DNA of 64,000 nt, taken from Candidatus Babeliales bacterium (GTDB lineage Bacteria > Babelota > Babeliae > Babelales > Vermiphilaceae). Positions 26,266 through 33,192 of the stretch are shown here, piece by piece; position 1 is the first letter of the stretch; the number at the start of each line of letters is the position of its first letter. The position numbers and the translations under genes were made by a program. The stretch is taken from contig JAGVLK010000011.1 in assembly GCA_020049835.1 (NCBI GenBank), positions 1 through 64,000 on the forward strand. Direction: 5' to 3'. Below the pieces are notes generated by a model. It was not told where the DNA came from. It saw nothing but the letters and a program-made list of their open reading frames with translations, and ran no database searches.

Positions 26266-27471
26266 ATGATGTGGAGGGTTGCGTATCAAGCGGTACAGCA
26301 TAGTATATCATTAACTAAAATCTTTTTTATTTTCTCGCTTATCTGTTTTTTGCCCCAAATGTTTATTGTAGGTCACAAAAAACGGCACGCCCACATTGCT
26401 CTTACCCCCAATGCAACCGATTTTAAACTTGCGGTGCAGGTACTTTCTGCCGATTATATTAAGCATATATGCCCACAACCCCATCCTTCTATTGCGTTAA
26501 TTACCAATAATGCTGCGCGTGATTATGCCGGTAGTTCAAGTAGTGCGATTTTGGCAGAGCGTGGTATTCAGGTTGATGCAACCTTTGATCTTGAAGTTGC
26601 CGATTATAAAGAAATAGCTGCTATTATGGACAATTGCCGTGCATATGATCTGGTATTAATCGATTTGCAAGATACCGGATGCCATACGGTACAAGTTGTC
26701 CAAGGTATTATTGCCGGTGTTGAACAGGATAGCGCTCCTACCATAGTGTTGCTTGACCGCCCTAATTTGTTAGGGCCAAAGATCGAGGGCTCATTATTGG
26801 TAGCATCACATGGTGCACGTTCAACAAAATTTCCTTTGCGTACCGGTATGACTATTGGTGAACTTATGCATTATTATATGGCGCACACGCAGATAAAATT
26901 ACCTATTCAAGTAGTTGCAATGCATAATTATGACCGCAGCATCTGTATGCGTACTACCGAACATGCAACAACGGAACAACAAAAGCTGTATGGCTCTACC
27001 CTGTGTAATCTGTTAGCAGAAGTGATGCCGCTTGATGTTGGCCTTGCTACTGAACATGCATTTACGGTGGTTGCTTTGCCGCAAGAGATAGAATTTAATA
27101 AAAAAAATTGGTACGAACTGCAGATTCAGCTGCGTAATGTTGGTATAGAATCGACCATTTGCTCGTATTATAGTCCGCCTAAAAAATGTTATTGTACCGG
27201 CCTTAAGTTACAGATTGATGATATGTTTGCTATCGATAGTTTTAATACCTTGCTGACAACGTTGGTTTTTTTTAAGCAATGTGGCTTAACACTTGGTTTT
27301 ACGCAGCGTTTTGATGATCTTGTCGGGTCACCTATGGTTCGGTTGTATGTTGACGGCAAAGTAAGTAGAGCAGAGCTTAAATATACGATTAATTATGACC
27401 TTGAACAGTTTTATCGCCAAGCATTTAATGCATTTATGTATCATCCATTGCCACAGGTAGTGTTGGTGTAG
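26266..27471 (+). CDS. Divergent DUF1343/NamZ-like exported protein
   Basis: A 401-residue protein of the DUF1343 family (glycoside hydrolase family 171), whose characterised member NamZ removes MurNAc from the non-reducing end of peptidoglycan fragments. Family landmarks visible here are IALITNNA, LVLIDLQDTG, VLLDRPNLLGP, EGSLL, and the LRTGMTIGEL block. The PEHG-type segment after the first strand, present in the neighbour at 27676, is missing: the matching place reads DATFDLEVAD. Because that motif is thought to hold the acidic catalytic residue, this copy may be inactive or changed in specificity. A long hydrophobic stretch at residues ~18-35 makes an uncleaved anchor or signal peptide. 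GAGGT precedes the start. Confidence 0.75.
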   Translation: MMWRVAYQAVQHSISLTKIFFIFSLICFLPQMFIVGHKKRHAHIALTPNATDFKLAVQVLSADYIKHICPQPHPSIALITNNAARDYAGSSSSAILAERGIQVDATFDLEVADYKEIAAIMDNCRAYDLVLIDLQDTGCHTVQVVQGIIAGVEQDSAPTIVLLDRPNLLGPKIEGSLLVASHGARSTKFPLRTGMTIGELMHYYMAHTQIKLPIQVVAMHNYDRSICMRTTEHATTEQQKLYGSTLCNLLAEVMPLDVGLATEHAFTVVALPQEIEFNKKNWYELQIQLRNVGIESTICSYYSPPKKCYCTGLKLQIDDMFAIDSFNTLLTTLVFFKQCGLTLGFTQRFDDLVGSPMVRLYVDGKVSRAELKYTINYDLEQFYRQAFNAFMYHPLPQVVLV

Positions 27472-27536
27472 TTTGCTAGTGCCGAAAGTTTTAAAAAGAT
27501 GTTTATTCATAATTTCTTTTTTTATTGTAACAGCAA

Positions 27537-27683
27537 CTACTGTCATCGAGGCGGTGGCTGGGACCCAGTATTAGGTTTTTTATTTTATCGCTGGATCCCT
27601 GCTTTCCGTCTTCGCCAAAGGCTTCGCCGAGACAAGTCGCGCCTGCCCGCCATAGCCAAAAGCGTCGGCGGGAGGATGACAAA
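27537..27683. repeat. Composite palindromic repeat spanning a gene start
   Basis: The segment begins GTCATCGAGGC...CTGGGACCCAGTATT and ends GGCGGGAGGATGACAAAA, so its outer ends are imperfectly complementary, like the smaller repeats at 4671, 5889 and 7643. A middle part carries CTTCGCC/GGCGAAG-type words and CCTGCCCGCCATAGCC, also seen at 36777-36951. The ATG of the next gene lies inside its right end. Confidence 0.7.
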
Positions 27684-28950
27684 AGAAAAAGTTAACGCGT
27701 TATTTGTTAGATTGTTTAGATCGAGTTTTCCTTTTTTGTTGTTAACAATGGGTGCTGCCCATTGTTACAAACTAGGCATAGAAGCAATACCCAAGCAACT
27801 CAAGCAACAGTATGCACATACAACAGCACGTATTGGATTAGTTACCAATCATACCGGCACTGATCAACAAGGTACACGTACGGTTGATATATTATTGAAC
27901 CAAGGATTTGGCATTACAAAATTATTTGTTCCCGAGCATGGGTTAGATGGCAAAGTTCTTGCAGGGCTTGCAGTCGCTGATACGCAGGACAAAACAACTA
28001 AGTTGCCGGTTATTAGTTTGTATGAACATGGTGCTGGAAAAGATATTAGTCCACAACTATTTGCGGATATTGATCTGCTGATGTTCGATATGCAGGATGT
28101 TGGCATGCGCCATTATACCTACATTTCCACACTCTATAAAGTGCTGGAAGCTGCTGCCAACTATAACAAAAAAGTTATTATTTTTGATCGCCCTAATCCG
28201 CTTGGTGATTGCATGGAAGGGCCGCTCTGTGCAACCAATCTACATTCATTTATTGGTATTTGTTCTATTCCGTTACGCCATGGCATGACGATTGGTGAAT
28301 TGGCACAACTGTTTAATACAAAAATGTTGCGACAACCTGCAGATATTGCAATTGTACCGTTGCAAGATTTTACGCGTACCGCGAACATGGAACGCTTGCC
28401 TACGCATCTTTCTCCTAATATTGCTAACCTACATGCAGCACATGGTTATAGTTTTTTGGGATTGCTGGGGGAAGTTGCACCATTTGATGTTGGTGTTGGT
28501 ACGCAGCGTGCTTTTCAGGTGATTACCTTGCCGCTTGAACATGCGCCGGAAGAGCCCGAATGGCGTCGTCTGCAGCAGCAGCTTATGCAGTATAGTATCG
28601 CAAGTCGACCATATACCTATTTTAATGCATGCAAAAAAAAGGAATATCATGGATTGGCGTTGCAGATTAATGACATTGCGCACGTGCCGGCATTTAAGGT
28701 ATTTCTTGCAGTGTTGCAATGGGCAAAAGATATAGGATTAGCCGTTACGTTTGCGCCGGTGTTTGATAAATCGGTCGGCAGTGACAAAATCCGCGCTTGG
28801 TTTAATGGTCGCATTACGCGTGATGAGCTTCTTGCGCGCATTGATGATGAATTGCAGTTGTTCTTGCAGGAGCATAAAGATATGCTGCTGTACCCTGAGA
28901 GCCCGCGCATTGTGCAGCAAAGGTTATTGAGCATTAACACAAACTGTTAA
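27676..28950 (+). CDS. DUF1343/NamZ-like exo-N-acetylmuramidase, exported
   Basis: A 424-residue DUF1343 (GH171) protein with the full set of family motifs: GLVTNHTGTD, LFVPEHGLDG, LPVISLYEHG, LMFDMQDVGMRHYTY, IFDRPNPLG, EGPL and LRHGMTIGEL. NamZ enzymes release MurNAc from peptidoglycan chain ends in the periplasm or outside the cell, and the first ~30 residues here form a basic-hydrophobic signal sequence (cleavage around GAAH). The likely start ATG (27676) lies inside a palindromic repeat and directly abuts GGGAGG, an unusually short spacing. It follows a divergent paralog by ~200 bases. Its stop codon lies within the terminator stem. Confidence 0.85.
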   Translation: MTKEKVNALFVRLFRSSFPFLLLTMGAAHCYKLGIEAIPKQLKQQYAHTTARIGLVTNHTGTDQQGTRTVDILLNQGFGITKLFVPEHGLDGKVLAGLAVADTQDKTTKLPVISLYEHGAGKDISPQLFADIDLLMFDMQDVGMRHYTYISTLYKVLEAAANYNKKVIIFDRPNPLGDCMEGPLCATNLHSFIGICSIPLRHGMTIGELAQLFNTKMLRQPADIAIVPLQDFTRTANMERLPTHLSPNIANLHAAHGYSFLGLLGEVAPFDVGVGTQRAFQVITLPLEHAPEEPEWRRLQQQLMQYSIASRPYTYFNACKKKEYHGLALQINDIAHVPAFKVFLAVLQWAKDIGLAVTFAPVFDKSVGSDKIRAWFNGRITRDELLARIDDELQLFLQEHKDMLLYPESPRIVQQRLLSINTNC

Positions 28951-28971
28951 TGCTCAGAAAATCATTTTTTT
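28929..28971 (+). terminator. Terminator overlapping the stop codon
   Basis: GAGCATTAACA (28929-28939) pairs perfectly with TGTTAATGCTC (28945-28955), followed by a run of T's (28964-28971). The TAA stop of the NamZ-like gene (28948-28950) lies in the right arm of the stem. Confidence 0.9.
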
Positions 28972-29624
28972 TACAGCCCGCTTACTGCGTTTTCAGCAAT
29001 AGGTGTTTTGGTAATGCTATCAATACGAAGAGCAACTGGAACAGTATCTTCATGTATGTGATCAACGGAGATAAATGGTACAAGTTGATCAGCTTTTCCA
29101 TCCCATTTTGCTTGCGCGTGATAGGTAGAATCTTTGTAAGCAAGTGCAATCGCAAGAGCGATAATTTTTTGGGGTTCTTCTCTAAGTACATATCCACGAT
29201 TTGAACACGCAGCTACAAGTTGGCGGTTCATTTGTGATATCATTCCAGCCAAGATACCTTTACAACGTGCAGTATCGCTGCCACCAAGATCAGCTGGCCA
29301 TCGTTCATAATTAGCTAACTCTTCTGGCATACCATTGACTATAAGTTGTGGTACGGTAAACAAATTATAGACATCATTTTCATTTTTGATATTAGTTTGT
29401 ACCATCATCGCGCATTCTCCTGCTTCTAGCCAGGTGGAAGTCCCCTTTGGCCACGGGATATAAGCAGCTGCGTGAGTACCAGGCAAATTATCTTTGCACA
29501 ATGATATCATTGATGATGTGGCTGGTAATAATGTTTGTGATGATTGAGCTCCAGAATCATGCATCATTGCACATGCAACCGATGTTGTTAAAGCCGCTGC
29601 TAAACCAATTAAACGAATATTCAT
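28971..29624 (-). CDS. Secreted protein, tandem paralog 1
   Basis: A 217-residue precursor with a signal peptide (cleavage near ACA|M, residue 19) and a strong Shine-Dalgarno sequence (AAGGAG). It is paralogous to 29701-30333. Shared landmarks are YIPWPKG / YIRWPEG, the AGEC motif followed by a short hydrophobic strand and QxN, and the C-terminal block with IALAIALAxK, YHAxxxWDG and PVxLRID-like. Cysteines around AGEC and later positions may form disulfides. The family is unknown. Confidence 0.65.
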   Translation of the reverse strand: MNIRLIGLAAALTTSVACAMMHDSGAQSSQTLLPATSSMISLCKDNLPGTHAAAYIPWPKGTSTWLEAGECAMMVQTNIKNENDVYNLFTVPQLIVNGMPEELANYERWPADLGGSDTARCKGILAGMISQMNRQLVAACSNRGYVLREEPQKIIALAIALAYKDSTYHAQAKWDGKADQLVPFISVDHIHEDTVPVALRIDSITKTPIAENAVSGL

Positions 29625-29700
29625 GCTATCTCCTTAAAAATTATCTGCTTTTAGATATCGGCTTCAGATATAGCATGCGTTGGTAGATTTAGCAAGTCAC

Positions 29701-30333
29701 TTATTTTCTTGGATATGTTATAAGACCACCGGGAAAATCAGTGCCGATCCGGACAGGCCACACGTTTAATTGTATATCATTAATAGTAGTGAATGGCATA
29801 AGTACATCAGATATTCCATCCCAGCGTGATTCAGCATGATAGATCATCCCTTTGTGTGCTAGCGCAATAGCAAGGGTAATAATCCTTGGACTTTTTTCTA
29901 GGGACATTACACCTAAATATGCGCTCAGAAGACCATCGTGCTCGTCGGTTAATACTTGCACTATACTTTCTTTACAAAATGTTTGTAGATGACATTTATT
30001 TGCTTCGCGCTCGGCTGGGTCTAATGTTCCATGATGGAGTGCTACATAGCCAGCTAAACTTTTACAAAGATTATTTACTATTCTTGCCGGAGAATTTATT
30101 ATTTCGAAGGTGTCATGAGGACCAAGTTCCGTGTTCGCTTGTATGAGGATGCCACATTCGCCAGCGCCTAATTTTACGCGTGCACCCTCAGGCCAGCGAA
30201 TATATCCCGTTTTGTAATGGCAATCCGTTTGTTGTGCCACCGTTATTAATTGCATAGGAGCTGATGGTGTGGATGCAGCAAATAATGCTGATGAGGTTAC
30301 GAGTGTTAAGATACTCATGAAACGGATATGCAT
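29701..30333 (-). CDS. Secreted protein, tandem paralog 2
   Basis: A 210-residue precursor starting at the ATG at 30333, with AAGGGA upstream and a signal peptide ending near LFA|A (residue 19); the longer open frame to 30396 is not needed. It shares the YIRWPEG, AGEC and TLAIALAHKG...YHAESRWDG blocks with the neighbouring paralog at 28971-29624. Separate upstream gaps suggest each copy has its own promoter. The family is unknown. Confidence 0.65.
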   Translation of the reverse strand: MHIRFMSILTLVTSSALFAASTPSAPMQLITVAQQTDCHYKTGYIRWPEGARVKLGAGECGILIQANTELGPHDTFEIINSPARIVNNLCKSLAGYVALHHGTLDPAEREANKCHLQTFCKESIVQVLTDEHDGLLSAYLGVMSLEKSPRIITLAIALAHKGMIYHAESRWDGISDVLMPFTTINDIQLNVWPVRIGTDFPGGLITYPRK

Positions 30334-30493
30334 TGTATGTCCCTTACATTGGTTATATATTATTTGAATTATACCATGCATACAAATATTGAGCAAATGA
30401 GTAGGCCGGATGATTGCTGCCAGTTACTTTTAGATACACTCTCTGGTATAATTTGATGAAATGTTATTTGAGTATATTCACGAAAGTAAAAAC

Positions 30494-30817
30494 ATGTTCA
30501 ACAATAATAGAGTGCATCTGGTAATGTTCGCAGCAGTTATGTGTATGCAAATCGTTCATGGGACACATTATCGCAAAAACAAAAAACTACTTCCGCCGGC
30601 AGAAGTAGTTACACAGATAAAAGATGCTCAAGCTGAAATGCGGCCCGAAAAGCCTTTCAATCCAGTGGATATTATAATACCGCTTAATATTCCGTACACT
30701 TTAAGTAGTAAAGCAGATGAAGAGGGAGCAGTAGGTATGTGTGCAAATGTTGTTGGCTGCTGTGCTTTCACTCTGTCTGCAGCATGTATACTGTTAACAG
30801 CTCATTCATCTTTGTAG
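30494..30817 (+). CDS. Small secreted hypothetical protein
   Basis: A 107-residue precursor. The ATG at 30494 gives a signal peptide (cleavage near VHG|T, residue 23); an upstream ATG at 30461 would add eleven residues. The mature part is basic at first (HYRKNKK), then has a proline-containing segment and a hydrophobic, cysteine-bearing C-terminus (CCAFTLSAACIL) that could be a membrane helix. No family is recognised. Confidence 0.55.
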   Translation: MFNNNRVHLVMFAAVMCMQIVHGTHYRKNKKLLPPAEVVTQIKDAQAEMRPEKPFNPVDIIIPLNIPYTLSSKADEEGAVGMCANVVGCCAFTLSAACILLTAHSSL

Positions 30818-30823
30818 CAAATA

Positions 30824-31588
30824 TTACATTTGTTGATAAGGATCTGTGCCACGTGCTGCACCATAGGCATGTACGGCAATTAATATACTTATAAAATATA
30901 ATGGCGAGTTCATCAAAATGCCTTCAATTGCAAAGATTACTGCTAGTGCGAGCCAATTATTTTGTGCCAGTTGCGCAGCGCGTTTAAACGATGCAATAAG
31001 CCCAACTTTTTCATGAAATATAACGAAATAAGCAAGATAATAACGTGCTACAAGATACGCACCCGCAAGACAAAGTGCTGGAATAATGAATCCTATAGCG
31101 ATATATGCAACAATAGAGTTTAAAACATTAAAATTTTTATACAGTATATCGCGCATGCTAAAGATGTAATAAGCGCCTTGAAAGCAAAGTATAGCGATGG
31201 CAGCAACACATACATAACCAATTATAAAAAATATGTAACGCACTACGACCGGTAGCGATGGCACAATATCTTTAACTGATGCAGATCCGCGTTGGTACAA
31301 TGCAAGTGCGCAAGGGATAAAGATCAAGTTGGCAATAATGTTTAACATGAGCATCATTAATTTTAAGAGATAATTATGTTGTGGTTGCATAGCCAATGCA
31401 TGTATTTCTTCTAAAGAAGTAAAAGCCTCTGTTGGTTCGATGCTTATAATAGGAGAACTTACCGTGTCTTTAAACAACAGAAATATAACTGTTTGAATAG
31501 CAATCGTTATGAGTGCCAATTGCCAGTGTTCGAAAAAGGTTTTAATGCCCCACAAAACCGATTTGTTTAATGAAATAGGTTGACTCAT
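30824..31588 (-). CDS. Multi-pass membrane protein
   Basis: A 254-residue integral membrane protein with about six hydrophobic segments (roughly residues 22-40, 76-98, 112-135, 155-185, 213-228 and 230-243). No transporter signature is recognised; the pattern resembles small glycerophosphoryl-diesterase-membrane-domain or DUF975-like proteins, but I would not assign either. It follows the thioredoxin-SOD fusion gene by 14 bases on the same strand, so they are likely co-transcribed. Confidence 0.7.
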   Translation of the reverse strand: MSQPISLNKSVLWGIKTFFEHWQLALITIAIQTVIFLLFKDTVSSPIISIEPTEAFTSLEEIHALAMQPQHNYLLKLMMLMLNIIANLIFIPCALALYQRGSASVKDIVPSLPVVVRYIFFIIGYVCVAAIAILCFQGAYYIFSMRDILYKNFNVLNSIVAYIAIGFIIPALCLAGAYLVARYYLAYFVIFHEKVGLIASFKRAAQLAQNNWLALAVIFAIEGILMNSPLYFISILIAVHAYGAARGTDPYQQM

Positions 31589-31602
31589 CGTATCTCCTTT
31601 AA

Positions 31603-32706
31603 TTATTTGTGATCACAACACTTTTTTTTAGGATGCAGCGCATCCATATAATATTGTTCAACTTGTGGCCAATTAATTACTTGCCACCATGCAGTAATAT
31701 AGTCCATGCGGCGATTTTGATATGCAAGGTAATAAGCATGCTCCCATACATCAAGACCTAATATCGGTGTTTGATGTTCAGAGAGCGGACTGTCTTGGTT
31801 GTGTGTGGCGATGATAGAAAGATTACCATGTCTATCGGTTACTAACCATGCCCAGCCACTACCAAATACAGTTTTTGCAGTTGCGTTGAATTCCTCTTTA
31901 AATGCTGCAAATGAACCATACTGTTTATTAATTTCTTGTGCTATGCGACCCTCAGGAACCGCTTGTGCTTGCGGTTGCATGATGCTCCAAAAAAAGCTGT
32001 GGTTCATATGTCCGCCGCCATTATTACGCACCGCTGTGCGCACATCTGATGGCACGTGATCAAGATGTTTAAGTATATGTTTTAATTTTTTTTGCTGCAA
32101 TTTTGGATGCTCTTTTAATGCTGCATTAAGATTATCAACATACGCTTGATGATGTTTTTCGTAATGTATCTGCATAGTGCGTGCATCAATATGCGGCTCT
32201 AATGCATTATAAGCATAGGCCAGTTTAGGCAAATTGTATGGATAGGTAGTTGGCAATGCCGCTACTACAACCGTTGCATCAGCATCGATTTGGGTTTGTA
32301 TGGATGTTGATGCCGGGCACATATGCATAATTTCGCTGGTAAAGTTTTGTACAAACATATTGTCGCGTGCGGTTGTGCTTTCTTTGCGTTGTTCGCCGGA
32401 TTCAATAAAGAAACGTGGTACTGTCTTAATCTTGTATTGTTCACGAATTGTAGCATTTGCCTCTTTTGATAGATCAATGTGTGCAAATGCAACATGTTCT
32501 AGTTGTGGATTATTGGCAACTTGAGCAAAAGGTTTTTCTATCTTTTTGCAATGTGGGCAGCTTGGTTTTACAAATGCAATAACACGTTGTGCGTGCTGTG
32601 CTTTAAAGTTATTAAGATTCTGAGGTCCGTTAATTTCAACCATTATAGATTTGATTGTGGCAATGTTAAGTGCAAGTATGCATGCAATAATGAGACGTCG
32701 TTGCAT
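31603..32706 (-). CDS. Secreted thioredoxin-superoxide dismutase fusion
   Basis: A 367-residue precursor that joins three parts. Residues 1-~20 are a signal peptide (QRRL then a hydrophobic core). Residues ~23-125 are a thioredoxin fold with the active site Cys50-Pro-His-Cys53 and cis-proline Pro97 (KTVPRFF). Residues ~155-355 are a complete Mn/Fe superoxide dismutase with metal ligands His172 (EPH), His236 (NHSFFW), Asp319 and His323 (GLDVWEHAYY). Gln304 in NQDSPL and the GGH at 231-233 match manganese-type enzymes. SOD converts superoxide to hydrogen peroxide and oxygen. A CPHC thioredoxin could reduce or shuffle disulfides outside the cytoplasm. The C-terminus is lysine-rich with paired cysteines (KKKCCDHK). 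Confidence 0.92.
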   Translation of the reverse strand: MQRRLIIACILALNIATIKSIMVEINGPQNLNNFKAQHAQRVIAFVKPSCPHCKKIEKPFAQVANNPQLEHVAFAHIDLSKEANATIREQYKIKTVPRFFIESGEQRKESTTARDNMFVQNFTSEIMHMCPASTSIQTQIDADATVVVAALPTTYPYNLPKLAYAYNALEPHIDARTMQIHYEKHHQAYVDNLNAALKEHPKLQQKKLKHILKHLDHVPSDVRTAVRNNGGGHMNHSFFWSIMQPQAQAVPEGRIAQEINKQYGSFAAFKEEFNATAKTVFGSGWAWLVTDRHGNLSIIATHNQDSPLSEHQTPILGLDVWEHAYYLAYQNRRMDYITAWWQVINWPQVEQYYMDALHPKKKCCDHK

Positions 32707-33192
32707 TGTATTCCTTTTTTTATAATGCGTAATTTTTTATTTTTTTATGTGCAAGCAATTGTAAGCATACCTCTTTTTTTTTACGATGATCAACTATCTG
32801 CATGATTATGATGCTTAGAAAATGCCAGACTGTTTTTTTGCCGAAATTGGTGCGTCCGTTTTTGTACATTCGCTCTTTTATTTGCGGGTCAAATTTTTTC
32901 TTCAGATCGGGGCAGATTGATGATGGTATCGCACTCGATCATGTTTTTGGATGACACAAATAGAAATTTGTTTCTCTAGTTTGTATCCAAAAATTTCAGA
33001 TGTTGCATTGCATGTTTGATAAAAAAATGTTGCGTCTAAAAAGGTAAATCGCTACCATATGCTTATGCCTCAAAATTTGCAATATTCTTAATTGAAACAA
33101 TTTTTAAAAAAATTATGCAGTGAGGCAGTGGGGTGGGCAAACATGTGTAGTGTTGAAAATAATTAATCATAACAAATAAAGGGGTGTCCTTC
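32707..33192. other. Gene-free region upstream of nrdA
   Basis: Nearly 490 bases lie between the divergent starts of the Trx-SOD gene and nrdA. The only plus-strand frame with several ATGs (32802 on, about 50 codons) has no convincing protein features. The region is AT-rich and presumably holds both promoters. TTGAAA near 33092 with TATGCA about 16 bases later is a possible nrdA promoter. I saw no clear NrdR box. Confidence 0.4.

Noticed and set aside
32802-32954. A ~50-codon frame with several ATGs upstream of nrdA
   Set aside because: It has no ribosome binding site, no signal peptide and a composition typical of random AT-rich sequence.
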